A stretch of DNA of 64,000 nucleotides from Enterobacter sp. CC120223-11 (GCF_900215375.1 NZ_OBEF01000013.1:62001-126000), one strand, 5' to 3'. Positions 32,258 through 43,132 are shown, counted from the stretch's first letter. Made by a program: numbers and translations. The notes: a model not told the origin generated them from the sequence alone.

Positions 32258-33307
32258 TTAAATACGTATTGCCTGTCCGGCACTGATTTTCGCCAGCATC
32301 TGCTGGCTTACCTGGCTGAGATCGACCACTTCGCTGACGCCACCCATATTGATGGCCTCACGCGGCATGCCGAACACCACACAACTTGCTTCGTTCTGGG
32401 CAATGGTCCAGGCGCCCGCCTGGTGCATCGCCAGCATTCCGGCGGCGCCGTCGTTGCCCATGCCGGTGAGGATCACCCCCACGGCATTACGCCCGGCGTT
32501 TTTCGCCACCGAATGAAACAGCACATCCACCGACGGACGGTGCCGGTTCACCGGCGGCCCGTCGTGAATTTTGATCTGATAGTTCGCCCCGCTGCGCGCC
32601 AGCTCCATATGCTTGTCGCCCGGCGCGATGTAGGCGTGCCCCGGCAGTACGCGCTCGCCGTCTTCCGCTTCTTTCACCGCTATCTGGCACAGCTTGTTCA
32701 GCCGTTCAGCAAAGGAACGGGTGAATCCTGGCGGCATATGCTGGGTGATCAGAATCGCCGGGCTGGTCAAGGGTAAAGGCTGTAAGACGTGACGAATGGC
32801 CTCGGTTCCTCCCGTTGACGCGCCAATCACCAGCAGCTTTTCCGAGCTCAGCATCGGCCCGGCCTTCAGCGCTTTGGGCGCAGCCAGCGGTTTATGCGCA
32901 CTCAGCTGGGCGCGCGAGGCGGCCCGCACTTTGTCGGCAATCATTTCGCTGTAGGCCAACATCCCTTCACGGATGCCGATCTGCGGCTTGGTGACGAAAT
33001 CCACAGCCCCAAGCTCCAGCGCACGCAGCGTGACCTCTGAACCTTTACCGGTCAGCGAAGAAACCATCACCACCGGCATCGGGCGCAGGCGCATCAGCTT
33101 TTCCAGGAAATCGAGGCCGTCCATGCGCGGCATTTCGACATCGAGCGTCAGTACGTCAGGATTAAATTTCTTAATAAGATCGCGGGCAACCAGCGGATCG
33201 GGCGCGGTTGCCACCATTTCCATGTCGCTGTGGCTGTTAATAATTTCCGTCATTATCTGACGCATCAATGCCGAATCATCTACAGACAACACCCTGATTT
33301 TATTCAT
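32258..33307 (-). CDS. cheB: Receptor methylesterase/deamidase CheB
   Basis: 349 residues, same as E. coli. N-terminal receiver domain ([19 protein letters not shown]) regulating the C-terminal esterase, whose triad region shows [12 protein letters not shown] (Ser), ITQHMPPGF (His) and [11 protein letters not shown] (Asp). Removes methyl groups from receptors and deamidates Gln sites. The start overlaps the cheR stop by four bases. Confidence 0.98.
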   Translation of the reverse strand: MNKIRVLSVDDSALMRQIMTEIINSHSDMEMVATAPDPLVARDLIKKFNPDVLTLDVEMPRMDGLDFLEKLMRLRPMPVVMVSSLTGKGSEVTLRALELGAVDFVTKPQIGIREGMLAYSEMIADKVRAASRAQLSAHKPLAAPKALKAGPMLSSEKLLVIGASTGGTEAIRHVLQPLPLTSPAILITQHMPPGFTRSFAERLNKLCQIAVKEAEDGERVLPGHAYIAPGDKHMELARSGANYQIKIHDGPPVNRHRPSVDVLFHSVAKNAGRNAVGVILTGMGNDGAAGMLAMHQAGAWTIAQNEASCVVFGMPREAINMGGVSEVVDLSQVSQQMLAKISAGQAIRI

Positions 33308-34170
33308 GCTTTATCCTTACTCAGCGCGTACACCGTCTGCCCCCGCAGACTGAACTCGCGCACGAGGTTGCTGAAGTTTTCTGAATGCCCGGCAAACAGT
33401 AATCCGTCAGGCTTTAGCAGGGGAACAAAGCGACGCAATATGTCCTGCTGCGTCGTCTTATCAAAATAAATCATCACGTTACGGCAAAAAATAGCGTCAA
33501 ACGGCCCCGGCACGTTGTAGGTTCGGTCCAGCAGGTTCACCGGGGAGAAATCCACGTAGTTCGCCAGTTCCTGACGCACGCGTACCAGCCCGCTGTGTGG
33601 CCCGGTACCGCGCATGAAATAGTGCTGAAGCTGCTGCTGCGACAGCGTTTTCAGCTCATCCTGACGATAGACGCCGCTTTGCGCTTTGTTCAGCACTTCG
33701 GTATCAATGTCGCTGGCAAACACCTTCCAGCGACCCGGCGCGGTGCCGAGCGTGTCGGCAAGCGTGATGGCAATCGAATAGGGTTCTTCCCCGGTCGACG
33801 CCGCCGCACTCCACACGCGATACTCGCCCTGACGCCGTTTTGCGTGCTCGGCAAGCGTCGGGAAATGGTGCGCCTCACGGAAAAAGGCCGTCAGGTTAGT
33901 GGTCAGGGAATTGATAAACGCCTGCCATTCGGCGTTATCCTGATTGGCCTCCAGCATCGCCAGATAGCGGCCAAAATCATCCAGTCCAAGCTGGCGCAGA
34001 CGGCGCACCAGCCGGTTGTACACCATGTCGCGCTTGTGATCGGCCAGCACAATACCTGCGCGCTGGTAGATCAACTGGCAAATCCGACGAAACTGCGCGT
34101 CGGATAGCGCGAGGCGCTGTGTCATCTGCGTGAGGAGTGACGATTGCCCTTGGGGCAGAGTTGCTGTCAT
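33304..34170 (-). CDS. cheR: Receptor methyltransferase CheR
   Basis: 288 residues (E. coli 286). SAM-binding motif [16 protein letters not shown] and catalytic region FFREAHHFP are visible; the beta-subdomain that docks on the receptor tail lies in the second half. Methylates Glu sites on Tar and other receptors. Partner docking site NWETF is present on Tar next door. Confidence 0.98.
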   Translation of the reverse strand: MTATLPQGQSSLLTQMTQRLALSDAQFRRICQLIYQRAGIVLADHKRDMVYNRLVRRLRQLGLDDFGRYLAMLEANQDNAEWQAFINSLTTNLTAFFREAHHFPTLAEHAKRRQGEYRVWSAAASTGEEPYSIAITLADTLGTAPGRWKVFASDIDTEVLNKAQSGVYRQDELKTLSQQQLQHYFMRGTGPHSGLVRVRQELANYVDFSPVNLLDRTYNVPGPFDAIFCRNVMIYFDKTTQQDILRRFVPLLKPDGLLFAGHSENFSNLVREFSLRGQTVYALSKDKA

Positions 34171-34192
34171 AGCGCCTTCTTTTTACGTCCTT

Positions 34193-35794
34193 TCAGGAAA
34201 CAACAGGTACGGCCGTCGGCCGCCCCCCTTCGTGCTGCGTTACGTGCTTTTCTTCCAGTTCAAACACGGACACCAGCGAGGTCAGGTTATCGGCCTGCCC
34301 GGCCAGCTGTTCCGTTGCCGCGGCGGCTTCTTCCACCAGCGAGGCGTTCTGCTGCGTGACCTGATCCATCTGACTCACCGCCAGCGCTACCTGCTCAATG
34401 CCGCGACGCTGTTCATCCGATGCAGAGGCAATTTCGCCCATGATGTCGTTCACCTGAGTTACGGAGCGGACGATTTCAGTCATGGTATTGGCGGCGGTAT
34501 CCACCAGCGCCGAACCTTCTTGCACGCGGGCGACCGACTCTTCTATCAGGCCCTTAATCTCTTTAGCGGCCTGGGCGCTGCGGCTGGCAAGGTTACGCAC
34601 TTCACCTGCCACAACTGCGAATCCGCGGCCCTGCTCTCCTGCCCGCGCGGCTTCCACGGCGGCGTTGAGTGCCAGGATGTTCGTCTGGAAGGCAATGCCG
34701 TCGATCACGCTGATAATGTCGCCAATTTTCTGCGAACTGGTGGCAATTTCATGCATCGTCTCTGCCACGTGCGAAGCCTGCTCACCGCCGCGTTTGGCGG
34801 TGCTCGCAGCACTGCTGGCAAGCCCGGATGCCTGGCGAGCGTTGTCGGCGTTCTGCCCGACCGTGGCGGTCAATTGCTCCATGCTTGCCGCCGTTTCCGC
34901 CAGTGATGCCGCCTGCTGTTCAGTGCGAGAAGACAGGTCGTTGTTGCCCGCCGCAATCTCTGAAATACCGGTATGCATGGCGTGGCTGCCCTGACGAACC
35001 TGACTCACGGTGCCGCGCAGCGCAATCTGCATCGCCTTCAGCCCGGAGAAGATCGCCGAGATTTCATTTTTGCCGTACACCGAAATCGGCCTTGCGAGAT
35101 TGCCTTTGGCGATGCTTTCAAAGTGATCGCTGATGATGGCGAGTGGCTGGACAATCATCCTGCGCGTCCACAGCAGCGCCCCACCGACCAGCAGCACGGC
35201 CAGAATCACGACCACGCCGAAGATCAGCGCTGAGCGGTGGTAGTTGCTTTCCCCTGCCTCACGAGCGGCTTCAACGTGGGAGCCGATAAACTGGATCCAG
35301 TTGTGCCAGCTGCCGTCAAACCCTTGCTGAGCCTCCTGCACCGGGGCGGTCATAAAGTCCGACAGCTGGTTGTTTTCAAGCCACGCGACCTGATGAGTCA
35401 ACGCGTCATGCCAGTCGGTAAAGCGTTTTTTCGTTTGATCCTTCAGGGCCTGAGCGTCGTCGTTCATCGCCGGGATGGCCATAAACTCGGCAAACTCTTT
35501 GTCCGACTGCTTCAGGCTCTGATGTGCCCCGGCAATCAGCGCCTTGATATCCTCAGGCGGATAGCTGAGCGCCGTAAGCGTTCCGGCCTTGTTCAGCGCC
35601 GTGCTCGCCTGCAACAGCACTACGCGCGCATCGCCGAGGCTGTTCAGTAACTGATTTCCCTTTTCCACTTGCCCCAGAGTTTGCTGTCCATCGCGAAACG
35701 CCAAAAATGACAGCCCGTTGCTACCCACCTGCAACAGGCCACACACCACCAGAATCACAAATAAGGTGGTCGAGATACGAATACGATTGAACAT
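34193..35794 (-). CDS. tap: Methyl-accepting chemotaxis protein Tap (dipeptides/pyrimidines)
   Basis: 533 residues from ATG 35794 ([19 protein letters not shown]) with GGGAG upstream; same length as E. coli Tap and similar throughout. Two membrane segments (near 7-30 and 190-210) flank a four-helix periplasmic domain; then HAMP and a signalling domain with the invariant hairpin [22 protein letters not shown] in two parts. The C terminus ends PVVS and lacks the NWETF docking pentapeptide, as in E. coli Tap. Tap works with periplasmic dipeptide-binding protein. Confidence 0.93.
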   Translation of the reverse strand: MFNRIRISTTLFVILVVCGLLQVGSNGLSFLAFRDGQQTLGQVEKGNQLLNSLGDARVVLLQASTALNKAGTLTALSYPPEDIKALIAGAHQSLKQSDKEFAEFMAIPAMNDDAQALKDQTKKRFTDWHDALTHQVAWLENNQLSDFMTAPVQEAQQGFDGSWHNWIQFIGSHVEAAREAGESNYHRSALIFGVVVILAVLLVGGALLWTRRMIVQPLAIISDHFESIAKGNLARPISVYGKNEISAIFSGLKAMQIALRGTVSQVRQGSHAMHTGISEIAAGNNDLSSRTEQQAASLAETAASMEQLTATVGQNADNARQASGLASSAASTAKRGGEQASHVAETMHEIATSSQKIGDIISVIDGIAFQTNILALNAAVEAARAGEQGRGFAVVAGEVRNLASRSAQAAKEIKGLIEESVARVQEGSALVDTAANTMTEIVRSVTQVNDIMGEIASASDEQRRGIEQVALAVSQMDQVTQQNASLVEEAAAATEQLAGQADNLTSLVSVFELEEKHVTQHEGGRPTAVPVVS

Positions 35795-35830
35795 CACCAC
35801 TCCCGATAAACGGCAACAGGCCGCGTAAAG

Positions 35831-37489
35831 TTAAAAGGTTTCCCAGTTGTCGTCGGTTCCGGTGGCGGCACGCGCACGCTGCGGCACGGTGCTGACCGGA
35901 AGCACGTTTGTTTTTTTACTGACGGTATTGCTATTGACGCTCGCAATCTGAAACGCCGAGACGGCGCGGGTCAGGCTGCTGGACTGCTCTTCAAGCGCGG
36001 CGGCAGCGGCAGCAGACTGCTGCACCAGCGCGGCGTTTTGCTGGGTGACTCTGTCCATTTCCGAGACCGCCAGTGCCACCTGATCGATGCCACGGCTCTG
36101 CTCATCGGAGGCGGAGGAGATCTCGCCCATGATGTCGGTCACGCGGGTGACGGCGTTGACGATGTCGTTCATGGTCTCCCCGGCGCTTTCCACCAGCACC
36201 GATCCGGTATCGACTTTCGACACCGAGTCTTCTATCAGGCCTTTAATCTCTTTGGCGGCCTGCGCGCTGCGGCTTGCAAGGTTGCGCACTTCCCCGGCAA
36301 CCACCGCAAAGCCACGCCCCTGCTCACCCGCACGGGCGGCTTCGACTGCGGCGTTGAGTGCCAGAATATTGGTCTGAAAGGCAATGCCGTCGATAACGCC
36401 GGTAATGTCGGAGATTTTCTGCGAACTGGCGGCGATGTCGTGCATCGTTTTCACCACGCCATCGACCACTTTGCCGCCGCGCTGTGCCGTTTCCGAGGCG
36501 CTCAGCGCCAGCTGCGATGCCTGGCGGGCGTTTTCGGCGTTTTGCTTCACGGTGGCGGTCAGCTCTTCCATGCTGGCAGCGGTTTGCTCCAGCGCGGACG
36601 CCTGTTCTTCAGTACGTGAGGAGAGGTCGTTATTGCCGAGGGCGATTTCGCTGGTGCCGCTGTAAATCGCATCCGAGCCCTGACGCACACGGGTGACGGT
36701 GTCGATCAACGACTGCTGCATGTGGTTGACCGTGTCGGCCAGTTCGGCAATTTCATTGCGCCCGCGGACCGTCACCGTCTGGGTTAAATCTCCCTGAGCG
36801 ATATGACGCAAATGATTCATTACGCCCGCCAGAGGATTGAGCAGAATATGGCGAATTCCGTACCAAGCCGCCGCCAGAATGGTCACCAGCACGAGGGCGA
36901 TGATCGCCAGCTGCCATTGGGCAAACTTGTAGTCATGCTTGCTGGTGGTGAAGGCGTGCTGATAGAGCGTTTCGCTTTGCGCGGCGTAGCGCGTCATCGC
37001 GTCGCTGAGGCCGTTCTGCATGCCCTGAGTCGGCTGGGCGAAATAGGCATCCATGTTGCCGTTTTGCAGGAAGCCAACCAGCTCGGTCAGCCCGGCGAAA
37101 TATTTCTGGTAGCTGGCGTCAACCACGGCGCTGACGTCAGTCAGTTCAGGCTGCGCGGCTATTTGCGTGAACGCCGCATAGTGTTTTGCCGCTTCGGCAA
37201 GCGACGTTTTAGCGTTATTGAGCAGGTCCGTTTTGGCGCTGCTTTGCTGGTTGGCGGCATCCATCATCATGCGGGCTGAGGAGCGGCTGAGGTTGATGCG
37301 CGTTTGCAGCATCAGCTCCCAGGTTTTGCTCAGCTCAGTCTGGCGGGTGCGCAGGTCGTTCGAGAGGGCGAAACTTTGCTGGTTTTGCTTAAGTGACGAG
37401 AAAAGAAAGCCACCGGACAGCAGCTGAAGCAGTGCGAAAACGACCAGCACCAGCATCAACAGGGTGACAACGCGCAGACGGTTCAACAT
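35831..37489 (-). CDS. tar: Methyl-accepting chemotaxis protein Tar (aspartate)
   Basis: 552 residues from ATG 37489 ([21 protein letters not shown]); an upstream in-frame ATG lies between promoter and this start. Aspartate-binding residues correspond to E. coli Arg64, Arg69, Arg73 ([14 protein letters not shown]) and Thr154 ([12 protein letters not shown]). The maltose-protein contact cannot be judged. HAMP and the signalling hairpin are intact, and the C terminus is NWETF, the CheR/CheB docking peptide. First gene of its operon, with its own FliA promoter. Confidence 0.94.
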   Translation of the reverse strand: MLNRLRVVTLLMLVLVVFALLQLLSGGFLFSSLKQNQQSFALSNDLRTRQTELSKTWELMLQTRINLSRSSARMMMDAANQQSSAKTDLLNNAKTSLAEAAKHYAAFTQIAAQPELTDVSAVVDASYQKYFAGLTELVGFLQNGNMDAYFAQPTQGMQNGLSDAMTRYAAQSETLYQHAFTTSKHDYKFAQWQLAIIALVLVTILAAAWYGIRHILLNPLAGVMNHLRHIAQGDLTQTVTVRGRNEIAELADTVNHMQQSLIDTVTRVRQGSDAIYSGTSEIALGNNDLSSRTEEQASALEQTAASMEELTATVKQNAENARQASQLALSASETAQRGGKVVDGVVKTMHDIAASSQKISDITGVIDGIAFQTNILALNAAVEAARAGEQGRGFAVVAGEVRNLASRSAQAAKEIKGLIEDSVSKVDTGSVLVESAGETMNDIVNAVTRVTDIMGEISSASDEQSRGIDQVALAVSEMDRVTQQNAALVQQSAAAAAALEEQSSSLTRAVSAFQIASVNSNTVSKKTNVLPVSTVPQRARAATGTDDNWETF

Positions 37490-37520
37490 ACAACACCTTT
37501 TCAATAACGTGATAGCGGTG

Positions 37521-37547
37521 TTATCGGCACGTTGTGACGGAACTTTA
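37521..37547 (-). promoter_or_regulatory. Sigma-28 (FliA) promoter of tar-tap-cheRBYZ
   Basis: Minus-strand -35 TAAAGTTC (37540-37547), 11-base spacer, -10 GCCGATAA (37521-37528): a full match to the FliA consensus. It lies 32 bases upstream of the tar ATG and downstream of the pilus operon stop. Confidence 0.92.
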
Positions 37548-37565
37548 CGTTAAGTCACTTCCTAT

Positions 37566-38540
37566 TCAGAAGGCGATGTCGACGATCAGCGTGTCGGTGT
37601 AGGTCCCCGCAGGCGGTGTGCTCTGCCCGCTCAGGATCTTCGCTGTATAGTTGTAGGTGTTCACCGTACCGTCGCTGCTGGTCAGGCTCGCAGCGCTGCT
37701 GGCCCAGCGCTCAGTGCCAGCAGGCCCCCAGCGGCTGCTGGTGCTGCCTTTATAGATGTCATAGCTCATCGAGTTGCTGCCGTTAACCATTTTGCGCACC
37801 GAACCGCCGCTTGCATTCGCCCCGTTATCAATGCCAACGGTGTAAGTGCTGCCCTTGGTGCAGGTGATGGCGACGGACTGCGACACAGAGGAGAAGCCAC
37901 TTATCAGCGGCGCGCTGCCGAAATTGACATCCGGCGCGCTGATGGTGATGCAGTCAGTGGTGACGTTCATGGTGAGCTGTACCGTCACCGGTACCGTACC
38001 CGTTTGCGGCGTGCCGATGCACAGCCCAAGCGCGCTCAGGGCACACACGCTGTAGCTGACGTTGAGCGTGATGCTTGCCTGGTAAGGCCCGGCGCTGACG
38101 CTTTGCCCGGCCACGGTGCGGAAGTAAATCGGCAAGGTATAGGTTTTGGAGGTCAGCAGCCCCAGCAGCATGCTGCCACTCCAGGTGTAAGTTTGCCCGA
38201 TGGGGGTTTCGGTGCTGTTGCTACAGCTGGCTGTGCCGCACACCCGCACCGGGATCACATCCGTCACCGTGGTGTTATCCGTGCGCTTCATCGCCGCCCG
38301 CGTGCCCGAGGTAGCCGTGGCGCTCAGCACGTTCATCGACACGGTGTCGCCTGCGGTCAGCAGATTCAGCACGGTATCGCAGGAAACCACCAGGTTGGCG
38401 GACGTTTGCTGCTCGGTGCTGTTGACGGTGAAAGAGGATTGGCTGGCGTACGAGGCATTCCCCATCGACACGGTACAGGCCGCATACAGCGGCGCGCTTA
38501 TCAGCCAGAGCAGGAACAGCAATCCGAGCGTGCGGCACAT
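37566..38540 (-). CDS. Archaic chaperone-usher pilus tip protein, two SCPU domains (CsuE-like)
   Basis: 324 residues with a signal peptide ending near LYA-AC. Two spore-coat-U (SCPU) domains in tandem: residues about 20-175 and 180-324; the second ends YTDTLIVDIAF, like the pilin C termini in this operon. This two-domain form is that of CsuE tip adhesins, where the N-terminal domain binds hydrophobic surfaces. Four or more cysteines suggest disulfides. The ATG shares a base with the usher stop; last gene of the pilus operon. Confidence 0.83.
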   Translation of the reverse strand: MCRTLGLLFLLWLISAPLYAACTVSMGNASYASQSSFTVNSTEQQTSANLVVSCDTVLNLLTAGDTVSMNVLSATATSGTRAAMKRTDNTTVTDVIPVRVCGTASCSNSTETPIGQTYTWSGSMLLGLLTSKTYTLPIYFRTVAGQSVSAGPYQASITLNVSYSVCALSALGLCIGTPQTGTVPVTVQLTMNVTTDCITISAPDVNFGSAPLISGFSSVSQSVAITCTKGSTYTVGIDNGANASGGSVRKMVNGSNSMSYDIYKGSTSSRWGPAGTERWASSAASLTSSDGTVNTYNYTAKILSGQSTPPAGTYTDTLIVDIAF

Positions 38541-40927
38541 TATTTTGTCTCCCGGCAGATAAGCGGGCCGTAGGTCTGAAGTTTGTGATCCGGATTGGGC
38601 CGCGTGCTGAAGCTGGCTGCACAGCGCTTGCCTCCCGGCGCCACAACGGTCAGCGGGTTAATGTCATTGAGGTTTTCCAGCCAGCCGATACCGTCGTAGC
38701 CAACGGGCGCGTCGGGTTTGCCGGGACGCGAAACAATGCTGCCCACCGGCAATGGCTGACCCTGCTCGTCATGCAGAATCACGCTGGCAACGCGTTCCTG
38801 TTCCATCGGGAATTCAAGCAGATAGCCGCTGTTACGCCGTAACGCAATGCGTTTTTCCGTCTCTTTAAGCTGCGTATCCGCCGGTAAATTCAGCGCGTTG
38901 ATGCTGTAGTTCGCCGGGTACCAGGCCGATACTCCGCTGACCAGCAGATAGCCTTTGTCGTTCGTTTCGCCCACCTGCTGATGCTCATAATTGACGGGCA
39001 CGGAAGGCTGACCGTCGGTGCTGACCACCACAAAAGCGTCGTTGATTTTATTGGCGGCGAAGACCTGGCCGTCCATCAGTACCAGCGAGCCCAACGCCTC
39101 GCCCCACCAGGTCATCTGATCCTCTTCGCCGTAGCCACCGCCCTGCAGTTCGACGTTATTGTTGCGCCAGCCGAGCGTCGCCTGCTGGTAGTTGTTCGAC
39201 TGCGACTGCCTTGCCCAGGCCAGGTTCCAGCTGAAGCCGCCGTCCGTCGGCATGGTGTGGTTGTAGTTGATGCGCTGCGTGCTGCCGGAATCCGGCGTGC
39301 TTTCGGTGCTGACCGCTACGCTGTCTCTGTCGCCGAGAGGGATTTGCAGCGACAGCGCCACCGTCCAGTCGCCGCGCTGCTGGTCGCGGCTCGCCGCCAG
39401 ATAGATACTGCTGCTCCCCCACAGGTTGCGGCTCCAGGAGAGATTCAGCAGCTCGGTCTTCTGGCTGTCGAAGCTTTGCACCCCTATCCATGCCGCGCCG
39501 ATATTGCCGTAATTTCCCATATTCAGCGACAGCGAATACTGGTCGCTGCGCTGGCTGAGGCTGGCAATGGGGTTGTGATTGTCGTCATACAGGCGCGGCA
39601 TGTCATACAGCGCCAGGTTGCCGAAGGTTTTATCGCGATGGGTGTGCTGGGTGATAAAGCTGAACGCCCCGGTGCTGTACTGGTAGCCCCAGTTCAGCTG
39701 CTGGCCGCCTTCGCCGTACATCTGGCTGTGGGTGTAGCTGCCGTTGACGATACCAAATTGCCCGAGTTTCACCAGCGCGCCAGCCCCACCCAGCGCCAGC
39801 GAATCAGCGGCTTCAGCGTGGCTTTCCAGCGTCAGGTACTCATTCACGCCGTAGCGATACGTCCCGCTGCCCACCGCCGGGCCGTAGTCAAAATTTTCAA
39901 TGCCGTAGTTGCGGCGCAGCGCGCCAAAGGTGGCGGCTCCGTCGCTGAGTCCGGGCTTCAGCATCTGGCTGGCGACATAAAACGGCAGCGTGGTACTGAC
40001 CTGACGACCGAGGGCATCGGTGGTCACCAGCACGGCGTTACCCGCCCCGTTAATGTAGGGCAGATTGGTGAGGGTAAACGGCCCGGGTTGGAGTTGCGTC
40101 GATCCCGCCCGATAGCCATCAATGAACAGATCCACCGAGGTCGGCACCGCCGCATCGCCGGTAAAGGCAGGGAGTGGCCAGGTAACCAGGTCCGGGCGCA
40201 GGGTAAAGTCACGCCCGATACGTACCCCGCCCACGCGCACGCTGTTGCTCCAGCTCAGAGCATCACTGAGCGTATCGCCCAGTTCCCACTCCAGCGCGGT
40301 ATCGTCGTCGGTGTAGCTCAGGGTGGTATCGTAGCGCATATAGCCATCGTCGATCGGGTTGTCGCCACTGAGATTTTGCCGGACGTAGCCGGTTGAGGAG
40401 AGGCTGCTTTTGCCGCGAAAGAAGCGCAGTTCATGCCAGATGGCCGCCTGGCCAATGCCGTGCTCAGTCTGGCTGGTATAGAAGTCGTAATTGAGCAAGG
40501 CGCCGCTGCCGTCCAGCGGTTTCACCCGTTGAATGCCGCCGTCAAATGCGGCCTCTTTGGCTGCAAACCAGTCTGACGGTACGGTTAACAGCAGCCGCTG
40601 ACCGTTACCGTCATATTCGGTTTTGACCTGACTTTGCGCCGAAAGATCGACCTCTCCTGTCGGGAATTGTGCGGCCGGAAGCCCGGCGCGCTGCAGATCC
40701 TGGCTGGCGACAAACCAGTGATCGTCACGCTGCGTGGCGGGTACCACCAGTTGGGTGTCATAGTGGTTGATGACCAACCCTAGCTGATACACAGCCTGCT
40801 GATTGATGCTGCGGGCGTCCGGCGGCGGAGGCAGCAGATCGTCGCCCGATTCCGCCTGACAAAGACCTGAGCTTAATAACAGCGTGCACATGGCAAGTTT
40901 CGTCAGTTGCCCGCGGCGGACTGCCAT
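38540..40927 (-). CDS. Outer-membrane usher of archaic (Csu/sigma) pili
   Basis: 795 residues: signal peptide (MAVRRGQLTKLAMCTLLLSSG, then CQA), periplasmic N domain, large beta-barrel (repeated YG/WG...S strands in the middle), plug (residues about 200-290) and C-terminal domains. Translocates subunit-chaperone complexes and is the assembly platform. Shorter than classical FimD ushers (about 850) and lacking their conserved start, in line with CsuD-type ushers. Overlaps the chaperone gene by 25 bases. Confidence 0.87.
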   Translation of the reverse strand: MAVRRGQLTKLAMCTLLLSSGLCQAESGDDLLPPPPDARSINQQAVYQLGLVINHYDTQLVVPATQRDDHWFVASQDLQRAGLPAAQFPTGEVDLSAQSQVKTEYDGNGQRLLLTVPSDWFAAKEAAFDGGIQRVKPLDGSGALLNYDFYTSQTEHGIGQAAIWHELRFFRGKSSLSSTGYVRQNLSGDNPIDDGYMRYDTTLSYTDDDTALEWELGDTLSDALSWSNSVRVGGVRIGRDFTLRPDLVTWPLPAFTGDAAVPTSVDLFIDGYRAGSTQLQPGPFTLTNLPYINGAGNAVLVTTDALGRQVSTTLPFYVASQMLKPGLSDGAATFGALRRNYGIENFDYGPAVGSGTYRYGVNEYLTLESHAEAADSLALGGAGALVKLGQFGIVNGSYTHSQMYGEGGQQLNWGYQYSTGAFSFITQHTHRDKTFGNLALYDMPRLYDDNHNPIASLSQRSDQYSLSLNMGNYGNIGAAWIGVQSFDSQKTELLNLSWSRNLWGSSSIYLAASRDQQRGDWTVALSLQIPLGDRDSVAVSTESTPDSGSTQRINYNHTMPTDGGFSWNLAWARQSQSNNYQQATLGWRNNNVELQGGGYGEEDQMTWWGEALGSLVLMDGQVFAANKINDAFVVVSTDGQPSVPVNYEHQQVGETNDKGYLLVSGVSAWYPANYSINALNLPADTQLKETEKRIALRRNSGYLLEFPMEQERVASVILHDEQGQPLPVGSIVSRPGKPDAPVGYDGIGWLENLNDINPLTVVAPGGKRCAASFSTRPNPDHKLQTYGPLICRETK

Positions 40928-41670
40928 TTCGCGTCCTGGGCATTGATGGTCGCGCTAAGGCCCGTGGGGTTTGTTACCCCGGCAGGCAACGGCCAGCTGC
41001 GCGACTGGCCGGGCAACACATACCCAAGCAGGCCCGGCGCAACTTCCCGTTCGCTGCCGCCCTGACGGACGGACACCTGACTCAGCCGCACGTGGACTAA
41101 ATCGCGGTTACGCACCTCAATGGCCGGTTTGCCGTCGAGCGTCGTTTTGCTCCAGCTGAGGTTCCGGCCATCGACCAGCACGTGATTGGCGCCTTCCGTT
41201 TCCACCGGCATGCCCTGCCCGTAGACAAACAGCGGAATGGAGTAGCGCATTTGCAGCTTCAGGCCGATCTGCGGCTTGCCGGTCTCGGTGGGTTGAGGAA
41301 TTTCGTCGATGATAATGCGGTAGGCCTGCTCTTTACCCTGCGGCACATCAGCCTGCTTAATCAAACGAATCAGCTGCTTGCCGCCGCGATCGATACGCAA
41401 AATGGGCGGACTCGCCACCACGTCCTGCTGCTGCTGATAGCGCTCATGGCCACCCTCCTGCTGCCAGCGCACAATGCGCACCTGCATGGTGGTGGCGTTC
41501 GTGCCCTGATTTTCAATCCACAGCTCGGTGGCTTTTTTGTCTGCCGTCAGAAAAGGATCGATGGGCCAGATAAGCACAGTAGCCGCGGCCTGTGCGCCAG
41601 CAGAAAACAGGCCGGGGCCGCTCAGACACGCCAGCGCGATGAGCGCGCGAGGCAGACAACTCTGGTTCAT
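40903..41670 (-). CDS. Periplasmic pilus chaperone (CsuC-like)
   Basis: 255 residues with signal peptide (FSAGAQA-A). Two Ig-like domains of the PapD/FimC superfamily: WIENQGTNATTMQVRIVRWQQ in the first strands, PPILRIDRGGKQLIRLI as the donor G1 region, and QTYRIIIDEIP-type motif (QAYRIIIDEIPQP). Donates a strand to SCPU subunits before delivery to the usher. Sits between the minor pilin and usher genes. Confidence 0.87.
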   Translation of the reverse strand: MNQSCLPRALIALACLSGPGLFSAGAQAAATVLIWPIDPFLTADKKATELWIENQGTNATTMQVRIVRWQQEGGHERYQQQQDVVASPPILRIDRGGKQLIRLIKQADVPQGKEQAYRIIIDEIPQPTETGKPQIGLKLQMRYSIPLFVYGQGMPVETEGANHVLVDGRNLSWSKTTLDGKPAIEVRNRDLVHVRLSQVSVRQGGSEREVAPGLLGYVLPGQSRSWPLPAGVTNPTGLSATINAQDAKWQSAAGN

Positions 41671-41685
41671 GCTGTTTCTCCCTGT

Positions 41686-42237
41686 CTACCATGACAACGT
41701 CACGGTAAGTTGATCGCTGTAGGTCCCCGCCGGGCTGAACCCGGTCAGTTGCGCCGCGCCGTAAAGCGTCAGCGAGATGTTGTCGCCATTGCTGTAACTC
41801 ACCGACACGGCCTGATTCACGCCAATTTCGCTATTCGCCGCCAGCGAACTGTTGGTGTACAGCCGGTACGGCACTCTGTCCGTTCCGCCGGAGCGCTGCA
41901 GATTGCGCACCGTGGTGTAGTTCTGCCCGCCATTGATGCTCATGCTCAATGCCACGCCCGGCGTGCAGGCAAGTTTTAACGACGCGTTAGGCACAAACTG
42001 CGTGCTCACCTGCCCCGACCTTACGCCGCTGTAGCTGCCAAAGCTCAGCGATCCCATCGCCCCACCGCTGCCCGTCGCCACCGAACAGCCCGGCGTGATG
42101 GTGGCGTTCACCTTAAATGACTGGGTCGTGACCGTCAGCGCCTGCACCGGAAAGCCCTGAACCAGCAGCACAACCAGCAGAAAAAGGCGTAGCCGTTCCC
42201 GGGCCACCTGCAGGAGGCCAGTCATACCCAATGTCAT
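41686..42237 (-). CDS. SCPU-domain minor pilin (CsuB/CsuA-like)
   Basis: 183 residues. The hydrophobic N-terminal part (LRLFLLVVLLVQGFPVQA) is a signal peptide, with some uncertainty in the start: a start closer to it is possible because about ten residues precede the typical region. One SCPU domain with GCSVATGSGGAMGSLSFGSYSG and a C-terminal TYSDQLTVTLSW, the chaperone-recognised strand. Likely a minor subunit or adaptor below the tip. Confidence 0.8.
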   Translation of the reverse strand: MTLGMTGLLQVARERLRLFLLVVLLVQGFPVQALTVTTQSFKVNATITPGCSVATGSGGAMGSLSFGSYSGVRSGQVSTQFVPNASLKLACTPGVALSMSINGGQNYTTVRNLQRSGGTDRVPYRLYTNSSLAANSEIGVNQAVSVSYSNGDNISLTLYGAAQLTGFSPAGTYSDQLTVTLSW

Positions 42238-42245
42238 TCGCGAAG

Positions 42246-42815
42246 TTAATAATTGACGCTGACGTTAATCGTGTCGGTGTAGGTCCCCGGCACCACGCTC
42301 ACGCTGTTGCCCCCGCCCTGAATGCGCCCGTAGAGCGTGTAGCTGTCCACGTTGCCGGTTGTCGAGGCAATCGGCAACGCGGCACCGTTGGTGATGATGT
42401 TGTTGTAGCCGCTGTCGCTATAGAGGCTGTAGGCCACACCCTGCGCCGCATTGGTGGTGCTGATCAGGTAGCGACCAGGCGTACCAGGCGTGCCCACCAC
42501 CGTGCCCGGCGCGGTGCTGTTGGCATTGCCGGTGATCGTCACCGTATAGCTGCTGGTCGTACACTGGACGGTGAAGCTGTTCCCACCGCTGGCCCCGGTC
42601 AGCTGAGTGGTCAGCGTCGAGAAGGTGGCTGGCCGCGTACCAAAGTCCAGGGTACCGAAGTTGATCCCGCTCTGGCTTGGGGAGCTGTTTATCAGGCAAC
42701 CGTTGGTCAGCGTCAGGGTTGCGGCGATGGTGCCGAGGCTGGTCACAGCCTGTGCGCCAGGGGCAGCCAGCGCCAGAAAACTCGCGGCGGTCAGTAGAAG
42801 ACGAGTTCTGTTCAT
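42246..42815 (-). CDS. SCPU-domain major pilin (CsuA/B-like)
   Basis: 189 residues with a clear signal peptide (MNRTRLLLTAASFLALAAPGAQA). SCPU fold with NGCLINSSPSQSGINFGTLDFG and ends GTYTDTINVSVNY. First gene of the operon and so the best candidate for the abundant shaft subunit. Rich in Thr/Ser/Gly/Asn, with two or more cysteines. 344 bases of noncoding DNA with a CRP site lie upstream. Confidence 0.82.
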   Translation of the reverse strand: MNRTRLLLTAASFLALAAPGAQAVTSLGTIAATLTLTNGCLINSSPSQSGINFGTLDFGTRPATFSTLTTQLTGASGGNSFTVQCTTSSYTVTITGNANSTAPGTVVGTPGTPGRYLISTTNAAQGVAYSLYSDSGYNNIITNGAALPIASTTGNVDSYTLYGRIQGGGNSVSVVPGTYTDTINVSVNY

Positions 42816-43048
42816 AGGGCGTCTCCGGAGTCAGAAGTCCTGGCGCTTTTCTGTTTTGCGTCAGACGGTTAACAGGCCACCCCACGGGTGCCTTAACTGA
42901 AATCTAGTTCAGGAGATTTCATTCAACCAAGTTTATGACACAAATTAAGCCTTTCGCCTTATTTACATATTTATCTTTTATATATCAATAAATTAACAAC
43001 GCAGCGGCAGGAAAAAATGACAGGTTGCAGAGAATATATTGCAGGTAT

Positions 43049-43064
43049 TGTGATCAGAATCACA
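43049..43064. promoter_or_regulatory. CRP site upstream of the pilus operon
   Basis: TGTGATCAGAATCACA, a full match to TGTGA-N6-TCACA, 234 bases upstream of the major pilin start. Consistent with class I activation by cAMP-CRP of a promoter in the AT-rich stretch. Confidence 0.75.
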
Positions 43065-43132
43065 CAACGTTTTCAGGGAGATATTAGCGGGGCTTACGGG
43101 GAGTTTAGAGGGGGTGAAATCTGAAGGAATTT

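Noticed and set aside
38981-40396. A 471-codon open frame on the plus strand
   Set aside because: Antisense shadow of the usher gene, Arg/Ala/Val-rich with no motif or ribosome site.
37566-42815. Classical type 1 (Fim) or curli operon
   Set aside because: Subunits carry spore-coat-U domains with CsuA/B-type ends, not FimA/FimH folds, and there is no Fim recombinase or Csg gene.
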